A DNA stretch of 64,000 bases from JAICMB01 sp035295125 (lineage in GTDB: Bacteria; Acidobacteriota; Terriglobia; Bryobacterales; Bryobacteraceae), in contig DATGJP010000077.1 in assembly GCA_035295125.1 (NCBI GenBank), forward strand, positions 104,752-168,751, in the 5' to 3' direction. The notes under the pieces were generated by a model, which made no database searches, was not told where the DNA came from, and saw only the letters and a program-made list of their open reading frames with translations. Both the position numbers and the translations under genes were made by a program. Below, in pieces: positions 33,096-43,127 of the stretch. Numbering within the stretch: position 1 is the first letter of the stretch; each line of letters begins with the position of its first letter.

Positions 33096-34994
33096 ATGAG
33101 GCAGCAAACCCAGTCCTACGTGGCCCTTATCGCAACGTTCAGCATGCTGACAGCTCCGGTGATGTCGGCCCGAGCCCCGGCGTCGACCGATCCGGCTCGT
33201 GCGAAAGAGGCCGCGCTAGCCAAACAACAGGCGAAGCTGTTCCAAAAGAAGCTCGATAAAAACACCCAGATCCTCCATGCTCTGGACCGTCTGACGTTCG
33301 GCCCACGACCGGGCGATGTCGAGGCGGTGAAACGGATGGGGTTGAAAAAATGGATTGAGCTGCAGCTTCATCCGCAACGCATTCCTGAAGACCCTTATCT
33401 CGAAGCGAAGCTGGCGCCCTTGGAATCATTGACCATGACGCCCATGGAAGCGGTGCAGCACTATCCACCGCCCCAGCTCATTCGTGCGGTCGCGGAGGGT
33501 CGTCAACCGATGCCGGACGATCCGGTGCTGCGGGTTGCGGTAGAGCGCCTGGTATCGCGCTACAAGGCCCGCAAGGCGACAGACGCGAAAGATGTCAAAG
33601 GCGATCCGAACAACCTCGACGAGATGGAGCCCAAGAAGCCGCTGAACGAGATTCTGACCGCGGATCAAATCGAAACGCTGCGTAAAGGTACCCCGGCGCA
33701 AAAGCGCGATCTACTCGCCGGCCTGCCCGCCAGCGAACTCGAGGAACTCGTAATCGCGCTGCCTAGAAACCTGCGCCAACAGTTGATCGGGGTCGCCCCC
33801 ACGGACGTTCGACGCAAGTTAATGCTGATGAACGCACCACAACAAGTGGTGGCATACGATCTCCTCGAAGCCAAAATGATGCGGGCCGTGTATAGCAAGC
33901 GGCAGCTCGCCGAAGAATTGGACGATTTCTGGTTCAACCACTTCAACGTGTATTACGACAAGGGCTCGGACCGGTTTCTGATTCCGGCGTATGAGCGGGA
34001 CGCGATCCGTCCCAACGTTCTCGGGAAATTCCGGGATTTGCTCGAGGCCACGGCGAAGAGTCCTGCGATGCTGTTCTACCTGGACAACTTTCAATCTGTC
34101 GCGCCGGCTCCGAATGCTAAGAACAAGCGTGCCTCGCGCGGTTTGAATGAGAACTACGGCCGCGAGCTGATGGAGTTGCACACCCTCGGCGTGGATGGCG
34201 GTTATACGCAGCACGATGTGACCGAGGTCGCCCGCTGCTTCACCGGTTGGACGATCCAGCAGCCGCGCCAGGGCGGCGGGTTCTTCTATAACGACAGGTT
34301 GCACGACAAAGGCGAGAAGGTGGTGCTTGGGGTGACGATTCCCGCGGGCGGCGGCATGGACGATGGCGAGAAGGTCCTCGATATCCTGTCACGGCATCCT
34401 TCCACGGCAAAGCATATTTCACTGCAACTGGCACAACGGTTTGTGTCCGACAATCCGCCCCAGGCGCTCGTCGACCGCATGACCGCCACTTTCCAGAAAA
34501 CCGACGGCGACATCCGCGAAGTGATGCGCACGATGCTGGCATCCAAGGAATTCTGGTCGCAGGGCGCCTACCATGCCAAGGTGAAGACGCCGTTCGAAAT
34601 GGTGGCGAGCGCCGTACGCGCCCTGAACGCAAACGTAGACGATGCGTTTGCGCTGGCGAATCAGACCGGGAACCTGGGCGAGCCCCTCTATCGCAAGCAG
34701 GAGCCGACCGGCTATTCGAACTTGAACTCGGAATGGGTCAACTCGGCCGCGCTTCTCGGCCGGATGAATTTCGCGCTGGCGCTGGCGCGAAATGGCGTGG
34801 CGGGAGTGAAGGTGGATGCCACGCAGCTTCCCGGCGATCCGGCACAGGCGGCTCGGCTGCTGCTTGCGTCGAATGCGTCGCCCGAGACGCTTTCATCCAT
34901 TGAAAAGGCGTTGAAGGAACAACAGGGCAAGAACCCTGCGCCGGCGCTGGTCGCCGGGTTAGTGGTTGGGTCACCGGATTTTCAAAGAAAGTAG
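33096..34994 (+). CDS. DUF1800 secreted protein
   Basis: A 632-aa exported protein with a signal peptide. The DUF1800 domain shows HALDRLTFGPRPGDVEAVKRMG, WIELQLHP, FWFNHFNVY, YLDNFQS, GLNENYGRELMELHTLGVDGGYTQ and CFTGW. The last part holds FEMVASAVRAL. A ~100-residue insert of charged helices lies between the start and the FWFNHF motif. Function is unknown; it is nearly always paired with DUF1501, as here (13-bp gap). ATG 33096 is chosen because GAGG sits 9 nt upstream and the signal peptide begins there. Confidence 0.9.
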   Translation: MRQQTQSYVALIATFSMLTAPVMSARAPASTDPARAKEAALAKQQAKLFQKKLDKNTQILHALDRLTFGPRPGDVEAVKRMGLKKWIELQLHPQRIPEDPYLEAKLAPLESLTMTPMEAVQHYPPPQLIRAVAEGRQPMPDDPVLRVAVERLVSRYKARKATDAKDVKGDPNNLDEMEPKKPLNEILTADQIETLRKGTPAQKRDLLAGLPASELEELVIALPRNLRQQLIGVAPTDVRRKLMLMNAPQQVVAYDLLEAKMMRAVYSKRQLAEELDDFWFNHFNVYYDKGSDRFLIPAYERDAIRPNVLGKFRDLLEATAKSPAMLFYLDNFQSVAPAPNAKNKRASRGLNENYGRELMELHTLGVDGGYTQHDVTEVARCFTGWTIQQPRQGGGFFYNDRLHDKGEKVVLGVTIPAGGGMDDGEKVLDILSRHPSTAKHISLQLAQRFVSDNPPQALVDRMTATFQKTDGDIREVMRTMLASKEFWSQGAYHAKVKTPFEMVASAVRALNANVDDAFALANQTGNLGEPLYRKQEPTGYSNLNSEWVNSAALLGRMNFALALARNGVAGVKVDATQLPGDPAQAARLLLASNASPETLSSIEKALKEQQGKNPAPALVAGLVVGSPDFQRK

Positions 34995-35007
34995 TGAGAG
35001 GTAAGCG

Positions 35008-36246
35008 ATGCAATCCAGACGTTTGTTTTTGAAAAGTTCAGCCCTCGCGATGTTCGGTCTGGGGGCGGCCCCAGCCTGGTTATCGCGTGCGGTCTATGCG
35101 GCGGACGCGCCCGCGCGGCGCAGGAAGGTTCTCGTCGCGATCTTCCAGCGCGGCGCAGTGGATGGACTCAACGTCGTGGTTCCCCATGGCGAGAGCGTGT
35201 ATTACGACATGCGTCCGAATATTGCGATCCCGCGGCCCAACGGCACGCCCGATGCCGCCATCGACCTCGACGGTTTCTTCGGTTTGCATCCCTCGCTGGC
35301 GCCGTTGAAGCCGATTTTCGATGCCCAGCACCTTGCGATTATCGAAGCCGTCGGCTCGCCCGACCCCACTCGGTCGCATTTCGATGCGCAGGATTACATG
35401 GAATCGGGCACGCCGGGTATGAAAGGCACTGCGGATGGCTGGATGAATCGTGCGCTGTCGAAGGAGAAGGAGCCCGTGTCGCCGATTCGGGCGATCGGGT
35501 TGGGTTCGAACCTGCCGCGCGCGCTGCGGGGCCGGAACGACGCGGTTGCGATCAACAATCTTGGCGATTTCCAGGTTCGGGATCCGCGCGGATCGCAGGC
35601 GTTCGAAAGCATGTACTCCAACGCGCTCGACACGGTTCTGCATGGCACCGGCAAAGAGACATTCGATGCCGTGAAAATCATGCAGTCGATTCAGAAACAA
35701 CCGTACGCGCCTGAAAACGGTGCGCAGTACCCCAATGGACGGTTTGGACAAAGCCTTCGTCAGATTGCGCAGGTGGTTAAGGCAGATGTCGGGCTAGAGG
35801 TTGCTTTCGCCGATATCGGCGGCTGGGACACACACGTAAACGAAGTGGGGGCGAAGCCGACGGTCGGGGTTCTAGCCAACAATCTGGCCGATTTCGGGGG
35901 TGCGCTGGCGGCATTCTATAAGGACCTGGGCGACCGCATGGAAGATGTCGCGGTAGTCACGATGTCGGAATTCGGCCGTACGGCGAAGGAGAACGGCAAT
36001 CGGGGCACGGACCATGGCCACGCAAACGTCATGTTCGCGATGGGCGCCGGGGTCCGCGGTGGAAAGGTGTATGGCGACTGGCCCGGTCTCGCGCACGAGC
36101 AGTTGTACGAGTCGCGCGACCTGAATCTGACCACTGATTTTCGCGATGTATTGGGTGAGTTGGTGGCGCGGCATCTGGGAAACAACAATGTCAAAGCGGT
36201 GTTTCCGGGATACGGCGAGCCACGGTTCCGGGGCCTGCTTTCCTAG
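35008..36246 (+). CDS. DUF1501 secreted protein with Tat signal
   Basis: A 412-aa sulfatase/alkaline-phosphatase-like protein. The N-terminus SRRLFLKSSALAMFGLG is a twin-arginine export signal, implying export in a folded state. VAIFQRGAVDGLNVVVPHG, RSHFDAQDYMESG and TMSEFGRTAKENGNRGTDHGHANVMF are DUF1501 hallmarks. The DUF1800/DUF1501 pair is thought to act on the cell surface, but the reaction is unknown. GAGG lies ~9 nt before the ATG. The 134 bp after it hold no gene. Confidence 0.92.
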   Translation: MQSRRLFLKSSALAMFGLGAAPAWLSRAVYAADAPARRRKVLVAIFQRGAVDGLNVVVPHGESVYYDMRPNIAIPRPNGTPDAAIDLDGFFGLHPSLAPLKPIFDAQHLAIIEAVGSPDPTRSHFDAQDYMESGTPGMKGTADGWMNRALSKEKEPVSPIRAIGLGSNLPRALRGRNDAVAINNLGDFQVRDPRGSQAFESMYSNALDTVLHGTGKETFDAVKIMQSIQKQPYAPENGAQYPNGRFGQSLRQIAQVVKADVGLEVAFADIGGWDTHVNEVGAKPTVGVLANNLADFGGALAAFYKDLGDRMEDVAVVTMSEFGRTAKENGNRGTDHGHANVMFAMGAGVRGGKVYGDWPGLAHEQLYESRDLNLTTDFRDVLGELVARHLGNNNVKAVFPGYGEPRFRGLLS

Positions 36247-36380
36247 CCCGTGGTAATAGTCGGCGGGGCCGAGCGACAAGCTAAAGCATGTCTTACCTCT
36301 AGACTCCGTCGTTGACCAGACCTGGTAGCGTCGCCGCTCCGTGCGTCAGTTGATGGAACGTCGCAGGAGGAACTTTCGTA

Positions 36381-37877
36381 GTGTCGGTCATGCCGGCAGC
36401 GCAAGGGTCTTCTCAGGGCTTGCAGGCGGCAACAATAGTCCTCGTCGGTCTCGGGGCTGCGACGATGATCGCGCATGCCTTCACCGGCGCCGGGTTCGGG
36501 TTTCACGGGGACGAGTTGCAGTTCATGGACGACGCGCGTCATCTGGCGTGGGGATACGTGGCTTATCCGCCGATGACGCCGTTCTTCGCCCGCCTGTCGC
36601 TCGATCTGTTCGGAACATCGATTGCGGGGTTCCGGTTTTTTGCTTCGCTTGCGCAGGCTGTGGCGATTGTCCTGACAGGGCTGATGGCGCGCGAAATGGG
36701 CGGTGGTGTGCGCGCTCAAGTGCTTGCGGGCGCCTCGATGGTTCCGTACGCCTTGGCCGCGGGTGCCCTGATGGTCTACAATTCCTTCGATAATATTTGC
36801 TGGATTCTGGCGGCCTGGTTCGTCGTCAAGCTGCTTCGGTCGGAGGATGCGCGATGGTGGGTCGCCATAGGCGCGGCGGTCGGACTCGGCATGATGGCGA
36901 AGTACGCGATGGCCTTTCTCGCAGTGGCGATCGTCGCGGCTTTTCTGATGACGGACGCGCGTCGTTATCTTGCGAGCCGATGGCTATGGGCCGGCTGCGC
37001 GGCTGCGCTGTTAATCTGGGCTCCGAATCTCGTCTGGGAGGCCCGCCATCACTTTGTTTCGTTTGACTTTCTTCGTTCGATCCACGCACGGGATGTCAGT
37101 TTGGGACGTACCAAGAGCTTCCTGCCGGATCAGTTCGATCACACAATTGCTACGCTCTGGATCGTCGGCTTGATTTTTTGTTTTAAGACCGATTCGGGCC
37201 GACGGTTCCGCGTTGTCGGGTGGATGTACGTGATCCTTTTTGCCGCCTTCCTCATAGCGCAGGGGAACGGGTATTATCTGGCCGCTGCGTATCCGATGCT
37301 CTACGCGGCGGGCAGCGTGTGGTGGGAACGGCGTCTGACCTCGAAGCCGAAGCGCCAGCGACTCTTGTGGGGGGTGACTTGGGGCGTGGTCGCTGCCGCC
37401 GCGGTGCTCGGGGCAGTTATAGCGCTTCCCATGGGTCCGCCGCGATCGTTGATGTGGGTTCTGCGTGAGCCCGAACTGCGCGACGAGGTCGGGTGGGAAG
37501 AACTTGTGGCGACGGTGGCGAGGGTCAGGGATTCGATTCCTTTAGAGGACCGCGGACGCCTGGCGGTGCTTACAGGCAACTACGCCGCGGCGGGAGCGGT
37601 GGATTTGTACCGCGACCGATACGGACTGCCGGCGGCGATCAGCCGGATTAATTCGTATGGGGAGCGCGGATATGGCGATCCGCCACCCGAGACAGTGATC
37701 GCAATCGGGTTTCCGCGCGAGCTGCTGGAGAGCCGTTTTGCGTCGTGCCGGCTGGCGGCGCAGAACCGCAACCGGTATGACGTTGTGAATAGGAGCTACC
37801 TTGAGGGTGTCTTTGTCTGCCGCGGATTGAATGAAGGCTGGCCGAGGTTCTGGGCTGAGCTTCCCCGGTTCGGGTAA
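36381..37877 (+). CDS. GT39-type membrane glycosyltransferase
   Basis: A 498-aa membrane protein with about ten hydrophobic segments of the ArnT/PMT type. GFHGDELQFMDDARHLAWGY in the first periplasmic loop carries the acidic catalytic residue next to the first helix. PMTPFFARLS and MMAKYAMAF are common family elements. It should move a sugar from a polyprenyl-phosphate donor onto a lipid or protein on the periplasmic side. The start is a GTG at 36381 with AGGAGG 10 nt upstream. The gene stands alone between the DUF1501 and ADOP genes. Confidence 0.85.
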   Translation: MSVMPAAQGSSQGLQAATIVLVGLGAATMIAHAFTGAGFGFHGDELQFMDDARHLAWGYVAYPPMTPFFARLSLDLFGTSIAGFRFFASLAQAVAIVLTGLMAREMGGGVRAQVLAGASMVPYALAAGALMVYNSFDNICWILAAWFVVKLLRSEDARWWVAIGAAVGLGMMAKYAMAFLAVAIVAAFLMTDARRYLASRWLWAGCAAALLIWAPNLVWEARHHFVSFDFLRSIHARDVSLGRTKSFLPDQFDHTIATLWIVGLIFCFKTDSGRRFRVVGWMYVILFAAFLIAQGNGYYLAAAYPMLYAAGSVWWERRLTSKPKRQRLLWGVTWGVVAAAAVLGAVIALPMGPPRSLMWVLREPELRDEVGWEELVATVARVRDSIPLEDRGRLAVLTGNYAAAGAVDLYRDRYGLPAAISRINSYGERGYGDPPPETVIAIGFPRELLESRFASCRLAAQNRNRYDVVNRSYLEGVFVCRGLNEGWPRFWAELPRFG

Positions 37878-37929
37878 CGGCGGTTGCCTTTACACGCTCC
37901 GTCTTACCGTAATCACTACCGTATTTGCA

Positions 37930-37959
37930 TTGACGATTGATCCAAGCCATCGACATACT
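37930..37959 (+). promoter_or_regulatory. Promoter of the ADOP permease gene
   Basis: TTGACG (37930–37935) and CATACT (37954–37959) are 18 bp apart. The -10 ends 8 bp before the ATG at 37968, so transcription would start about at the start codon and the message would be leaderless; no SD is present. Confidence 0.5.
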
Positions 37960-37967
37960 GGGGTCAC

Positions 37968-40553
37968 ATGTTTCCTCGGGGTGTCGAGAGTGTTCCGCGC
38001 TGGATTTGGCTAGAGCAGCTTCGCCAGGATATCCGTTATGCCTTTCGCCAGTTTCGACGCGCGCCTGCGTTTGCACTGACCGCGACATTGACGCTGGCGC
38101 TGGGAATCGGGGCTACCACGGCGATCTTCACCCTGATTCACGCGCTTTTGCTCAAATCACTCCCCGTATCTCGTCCTGAGCAGCTTTATACCGTCGGCGA
38201 CGCCAAACACGTCGGCGTGTACTCGGGCATGGCCGTGGACTGGGATATCTTCTCCTACGAACTCTACAAGCATCTGCGCGACCACACCACCGGCTTTGAG
38301 GAACTGGCTGCGTTCCAGGGCGATCCGAGGCGCGTTGGCGTTCGACGCGTTGGCAGTCCAAACGCCGCGGAATCCTATCAGGCGCAATACATCAGCGGGA
38401 ATTACTTCTCCACTTTCGGCGTGCCGGCATTTGCGGGCCGGACGATCAACGCGGAAGACGACCGGCCGGGTGCGCCGCCGGTAGCGGTGCTGTCTTACCG
38501 GGTGTGGCAGGAGAAGTTCGCCCTGGAACCTTCGGTTCTCGGTTCCACCTTTAGCATTAACGGCACACCGGTGATGGTGGTGGGCGCGGCGCCGCCCGGC
38601 TTCTTCGGCGATTCCCTGCGCGCCAATTCGCCGGACGTCTGGCTTCCCCTCGCGAGTGAGCCGGCTGTGAACCATGCCGCGTGGGTGAACAACGCCGATC
38701 TGCACTGGCTGTATCTCATGGGGCGCGTCAAGCCGGGCACCGATGTCCGCACCATCGAAGCGCGGATGCAAGTGACGTTGCGGCAATGGCTGCAGGATCG
38801 GTCGAACATTCTGGGGAAAGCGGCCGCGGCGCAGATTCCACGACAGACCCTGCACATCCGGCATGGTGGATCTGGAATTGGCCTGTTGCGGGCGACGTAT
38901 TCGGCTGGCCTCGAGCTGCTAATGGCGGTGTCCGGCTTCGTGCTGCTCATCGTTTGCGCCAACCTCGCGAACCTGATGCTGGCGCGCGGGCTGGCCCGGC
39001 GGCGCCAGACCTCAATCAGCCTCGCCCTGGGGGCCGCTCGCTCACGGCTCGTACGACAGGCGCTAACAGAATGCGTTCTCCTTGCGTTGATCGGTGGAGC
39101 AGGTGGAGTCGCGATTGCGTTTGCCGGCACTCAAACCCTGCTCAGCGCGGTTTTCACGGGGTCGAGTTATGTGCCGATCAACCCCGCTCCGGATCTTGCG
39201 GTATTGGGATTCGCGTTCGCCGCGTCGCTTCTAACCGGCCTGGTGTTCGGCGTCGCGCCGGCCTGGTCGGCGAACTGCACCGATCCCGTGGATGCCCTTC
39301 AGGGGGCCGGCCGATCGACGGAGCAAGCAGGAGCCTTCCCGCAACGTACGCTGGTGGTCTTACAGGCGGCGCTATCGCTGGTGCTGCTGTCGGTAGCCGG
39401 CCTACTCACCGAGAGCCTTCGCAATCTCGAACACCAGAAGTTCGGATTTGCAACCGAAGGACGCGTAGCCGTGCGCATCGATCCTAATCTGGCGGGATAC
39501 AAGCCGGACGAACTCGAGCCTCTGTATCAAAGGATTCGTGAGCGTCTCCGCCAGTTGCCCGGCATTATTAGCGTCAGCTATGCGTTATTCAGTCCGATGA
39601 GTGGTTCCTCCTGGACGACCGATGTGAGCATTGAGGGACAGCCACCTCCGGCTATGGACGGTCGGAATTTGAGCGCGTGGGCCCGAGTCGGGCCGAATTA
39701 CTTCGACACTGTAGGAACACACATCCTGCGCGGCCGGCCCATTGAGGAGTCCGATACCGCTTCGAGCCGTCATGTCGCGGTTATCAATGAAACCTTCGCC
39801 CGGCGCTACTTCCCGAACGAAAATCCCCTCGGGCAGCATTTCGGCGCGAACGAAGCAAAGTATTCGCGAAGTTTCGAGATTGTAGGGATTGCCGAGGATG
39901 CCAAATATAATCAGCCGGGCCGGCCGAATGATCCGATGTATTTCATCCCGCGGCCGCAGGTGACGCAGTACGAAGACGCGGGAACGACGGCTTTCGAGCG
40001 CCGTTCGCTGTATGTAAATGACGTCGTGCTCCACTTTGCTGCCGGGCTTGGATCCATGGAACCGGAGATTCGGCGGGCATTTGCGGAAGTCGATCCCAAC
40101 CTCACGGTGATTTCGGTCAGAACACTAGAGACACAGGTGAAGCGCCAGGTGAGTCAGGACGTGTTGGTTGCGCGGCTCACGTCGTTGTTTGGGCTGACAG
40201 CACTGCTGTTGGCGTCGATCGGTTTATACGGCGTCGCATCATATTCCGTTGCACGGCGATCGAGGGAGATTGGGATTCGGATGGCTCTCGGCGCGAATCG
40301 ACAGTCGGTCCTAACCATGGTGCTGCGAAACGCCTACACCTTGGTCGGCGTCGGGCTGGTAGCCGGCAGTCCGTGTGCTGTGGCGATGGGTCGTCTGATG
40401 GCCAGCCGGCTATTCGGGATCAGTTGGTATAACCCGGTGATCCTGGCTGGCGCCGCCATTGTACTGGCGGTTTTTGCGCTCGCGGCGACCATCCTGCCGG
40501 CGCGACGGGCCGCGGCGCTCGATCCCATGCAGACGCTTCGCGGGGATAGCTAG
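37968..40553 (+). CDS. MacB/FtsX-type ABC permease (ADOP family)
   Basis: The 861-aa membrane protein contains two MacB-core/FtsX units. QDIRYAFRQFRRAPAFALTATLTLALGIGATTAIF is the ADOP signature before helix 1. Three transmembrane helices and a MacB periplasmic domain follow in each half. The C-terminal half has SREIGIRMALGANRQSVL. In Acidobacteriota these stand-alone permeases lack an adjacent ATPase and their role is undefined. The usual ~60-residue helical N-terminal extension seen in the second copy (50133–52748) is missing here, and no PadR gene is next to it. Confidence 0.93.
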   Translation: MFPRGVESVPRWIWLEQLRQDIRYAFRQFRRAPAFALTATLTLALGIGATTAIFTLIHALLLKSLPVSRPEQLYTVGDAKHVGVYSGMAVDWDIFSYELYKHLRDHTTGFEELAAFQGDPRRVGVRRVGSPNAAESYQAQYISGNYFSTFGVPAFAGRTINAEDDRPGAPPVAVLSYRVWQEKFALEPSVLGSTFSINGTPVMVVGAAPPGFFGDSLRANSPDVWLPLASEPAVNHAAWVNNADLHWLYLMGRVKPGTDVRTIEARMQVTLRQWLQDRSNILGKAAAAQIPRQTLHIRHGGSGIGLLRATYSAGLELLMAVSGFVLLIVCANLANLMLARGLARRRQTSISLALGAARSRLVRQALTECVLLALIGGAGGVAIAFAGTQTLLSAVFTGSSYVPINPAPDLAVLGFAFAASLLTGLVFGVAPAWSANCTDPVDALQGAGRSTEQAGAFPQRTLVVLQAALSLVLLSVAGLLTESLRNLEHQKFGFATEGRVAVRIDPNLAGYKPDELEPLYQRIRERLRQLPGIISVSYALFSPMSGSSWTTDVSIEGQPPPAMDGRNLSAWARVGPNYFDTVGTHILRGRPIEESDTASSRHVAVINETFARRYFPNENPLGQHFGANEAKYSRSFEIVGIAEDAKYNQPGRPNDPMYFIPRPQVTQYEDAGTTAFERRSLYVNDVVLHFAAGLGSMEPEIRRAFAEVDPNLTVISVRTLETQVKRQVSQDVLVARLTSLFGLTALLLASIGLYGVASYSVARRSREIGIRMALGANRQSVLTMVLRNAYTLVGVGLVAGSPCAVAMGRLMASRLFGISWYNPVILAGAAIVLAVFALAATILPARRAAALDPMQTLRGDS

Positions 40554-40569
40554 GAAACTAGCTTTCAGC

Positions 40570-40615
40570 GGTCAGCTTTCAGGGCGCGCGGTTTGGCTGA
40601 TCGTGAAAGCTGACC
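40570..40615. terminator. 12-bp perfect inverted repeat, terminator-like
   Basis: GGTCAGCTTTCA (40570–40581) pairs perfectly with TGAAAGCTGACC (40604–40615) around a 22-nt loop, 17 bp after the ADOP stop. The AGCTTTCAGC unit is also present just before it (40560–40569) and again at 44851–44867, so the hairpin may be a repeat rather than a dedicated terminator. No T-run follows. Confidence 0.45.
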
Positions 40616-40690
40616 CTAATAGCCATAGCTCGCTAAAGTTCTCACCCCCTCGCCGATAAGTACCTCGACGGTTTCTGTTCGAGGTCAAAA

Positions 40691-41629
40691 ATGTACAAAC
40701 AGTTCACGTGTGCTCGCGCACGCGTAGTAAGCAGGGTGTGTTCTGTTGCAACGAGCCTGCTGCTAGCAGGGCTCTTGAGTTCGACGGCTGCAGCGACCGA
40801 ACTTGGCGCGAGTGTTTATCCGGCAGGCGTGGAGACTGTCATGCCTGGAATGACACCGCATCCCGGCGGCAGCCTGCTTCTGGAGTTCAACGATTTCTAT
40901 CAGGCGAACGGCCTTGCCGACAGCCGGGGGCACAATGAAATCCCCGGATTTCATTTGCGTGTAGGCGCGTTTGCAGTAAAGTTCGTCCACAGTTGGGATG
41001 TTCACTTTCTGGGAGGGTCGCTGGTGAGTTATGCCGCCCTGCCCCTGGTCTACGAGCACCTCGATGGACCGTTCGGCCTGGCCTCAAAAACCGGGATCGG
41101 CAATCTGGACCTACAGCCCATTGCCGTCGCCTATCATCGCGGCGGGCTGCATTGGTGGTACGGCTACGATGTGTTTACACCCGGGTTTTCGTATCACAAG
41201 AACGACCTGGTAAACATCGGCCAGCACAACTTCGCGGGCGCCCCTTCCGCTGCAGTTACGTATCTCTCCGGCCATGGCGCCGAGCTCAGCTCGAAAGTTC
41301 AGTACATCGTGAATGGGAAGAATAACCAGACGCAGTATCGTTCCGGGAACGAGATGGTCTGGGAATACGCCGCGATGCAGAACGTCGTTAAAAAGGTAGC
41401 GATCGGCGTGAATGGTTTCTACTATCAGCAGACCACGGACGATTTGCAGAACGGCCTCCGAGTGGGTGATGGCCACCGCGGGCGGGATTTCGCAGTCGGT
41501 CCTGAGGTGCGTTGTCACGTCGGGCACCTCGTCATGATCGCGAAGTATCAGCGCGACACCCTGGTGCAGAACAGACCGATGGGCAACTCCTTCTGGCTAC
41601 AGGTTGGCGTCCCGCTTGGCGCCCGCTAA
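40691..41629 (+). CDS. Outer-membrane MetA/phenol-degradation-type protein
   Basis: A 312-aa beta-barrel-like protein with a signal peptide (cleavage around AAAT). The pattern ELGASVYPAGVETVMPGMTPHPGG, LQPIAVAYHRGGLHWWYGYDVFTPGF and a barrel-type end (VLFWLQ-like SFWLQVGVPLGAR) fits the phenol meta-pathway/SphA-like family (PF13557), putative outer-membrane channels for hydrophobic compounds. GAGG lies ~9 nt before the ATG. It is followed by two chemoreceptors in the same direction (22-bp gap), so a link between uptake and sensing is possible. Confidence 0.82.
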   Translation: MYKQFTCARARVVSRVCSVATSLLLAGLLSSTAAATELGASVYPAGVETVMPGMTPHPGGSLLLEFNDFYQANGLADSRGHNEIPGFHLRVGAFAVKFVHSWDVHFLGGSLVSYAALPLVYEHLDGPFGLASKTGIGNLDLQPIAVAYHRGGLHWWYGYDVFTPGFSYHKNDLVNIGQHNFAGAPSAAVTYLSGHGAELSSKVQYIVNGKNNQTQYRSGNEMVWEYAAMQNVVKKVAIGVNGFYYQQTTDDLQNGLRVGDGHRGRDFAVGPEVRCHVGHLVMIAKYQRDTLVQNRPMGNSFWLQVGVPLGAR

Positions 41630-41650
41630 CAGACATGTAGGAGGATTCCG

Positions 41651-43093
41651 ATGAGACTTCAATACGGCATCCGCGTGAAGCTGTTCGCAGCGTTTGGCAT
41701 CGTTCTGGCCATGGCGGCGATCAGCTCCGCTTATTCCATCGCGACCGCGCGCCACCTGCGGAACACGTTGATGGAACAGATCGCCTCCGCAACGAAATTG
41801 TTGGACCAAACTCGTCAGATCACCATCAGCGTTGCGAATATGCGCAGCTCCATGCGCGGTGTGTCGCTGTTTTCGGCTCAGAATCATTCCGAGCAGGTGG
41901 CGAAGGCGCGCTCCTCGTTTGACGCCAGCGCGGCCGGGATTCGCGACGTTTTGCGAGAGATCGAACATACGGATTTGACGGCTGAAGACCGTGCGTCGGT
42001 GACCGAGATCGGATCGAGCACGGAACGGTGGGTCGCGGACTTCGGGGAATTCGTGGATCTCAACGCGTCCGGGCACGGTGCTCAGGCCACCGAAATCGCG
42101 TTGCAGAAGACGACTCCAATGATGGATGCGATCCAGAAACGATCTGCCGAGTTGGGCCGGTCCAGCCAGCAGCGTCAGAGCGATGCCATGGATGCCGTCA
42201 ATAGCGCCATGCGGCGGAGTGAATTCCTGAACGTGGTGCTGGCCACCATTGGGTTGCTGGCCGGATTGGGAGCTTTTGTCGTCGTGGCCGGCCTGGTGAG
42301 AACGCTGGCAGCGATCGCCAGCGACCTCAACACAGGCGCGGAAGAAGTGGCCGGCGCCGCGGGACAGGTCTCGCATGCCAGCCAGTCGCTCGCGCAAGGT
42401 TCGTCGGAACAGGCGGCTTCGCTCGAGGAGACTTCTGCCGCAACCGAGCAGATCAATTCCATGGCTCACAGGAACGTGGAAAGCTCCGCGGCTTTGGCAA
42501 AAATCATCGCGGATTCGGCAGGCCGATTCGAACAGAGCAACCAGGCGCTGGAACAGATGATCGTAGCCAGCGACGAAATCAATGCTTCGAGCGAAAAGAT
42601 TTCGAAGATCATCAAGGTCATCGATGAAATCGCGTTTCAGACCAATATTCTGGCCCTGAACGCAGCCGTGGAAGCAGCGCGGGCCGGAGAAGCCGGCATG
42701 GGCTTTGCGGTGGTTGCCGACGAAGTGCGCAACCTCGCGCAGCGTTCCGCACAGGCGGCCCGGGACACGGCATTGCTGATTGAGGAATCCATGGAAAAAT
42801 CGCGGGGCGGCCACGCCAAGGTCGACCAGGTTGCAACTGTCCTGCGGGAAATCACCAAAGAATCGACCCAGTTGAAAGCGCTAATCGACGGCGTGACGCT
42901 GGGCAGCCAGGAGCAGTCGCATGGCCTGGAGCAGATCGCCAAAGCCATCGCGCAAATGGACCAGGTGACGCAAAAGACAGCGGCCGATTCTGAAGAAACC
43001 GCGGCAGCGGCGGAAGAGCTGAAGGCCCAGTCGGACGGTATGGCCGGTATCGCCGAGCGGCTGTCGGTTTTGATTGGCGGATCGGGGGATTGA
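41651..43093 (+). CDS. Methyl-accepting chemotaxis protein with four-helix-bundle sensor
   Basis: The 480-aa receptor has a first membrane helix (residues ~8–30) and a ~170-residue periplasmic helical bundle of the 4HB type. A second helix (NVVLATIGLLAGLGAFVVVAG) and a cytoplasmic coiled coil follow. The hairpin tip is IDEIAFQTNILALNAAVEAARAGEAGMGFAVVADEVRNLAQRS. The usual HAMP domain is very short or absent. No C-terminal CheR/CheB pentapeptide is seen. TAGGAGG lies 9 nt upstream of the ATG. No cheA or cheW gene is in the window. Confidence 0.93.
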   Translation: MRLQYGIRVKLFAAFGIVLAMAAISSAYSIATARHLRNTLMEQIASATKLLDQTRQITISVANMRSSMRGVSLFSAQNHSEQVAKARSSFDASAAGIRDVLREIEHTDLTAEDRASVTEIGSSTERWVADFGEFVDLNASGHGAQATEIALQKTTPMMDAIQKRSAELGRSSQQRQSDAMDAVNSAMRRSEFLNVVLATIGLLAGLGAFVVVAGLVRTLAAIASDLNTGAEEVAGAAGQVSHASQSLAQGSSEQAASLEETSAATEQINSMAHRNVESSAALAKIIADSAGRFEQSNQALEQMIVASDEINASSEKISKIIKVIDEIAFQTNILALNAAVEAARAGEAGMGFAVVADEVRNLAQRSAQAARDTALLIEESMEKSRGGHAKVDQVATVLREITKESTQLKALIDGVTLGSQEQSHGLEQIAKAIAQMDQVTQKTAADSEETAAAAEELKAQSDGMAGIAERLSVLIGGSGD

Positions 43094-43127
43094 GCAGGAA
43101 GCGGGAGCTTCTTCGGAAAGGAGTGCC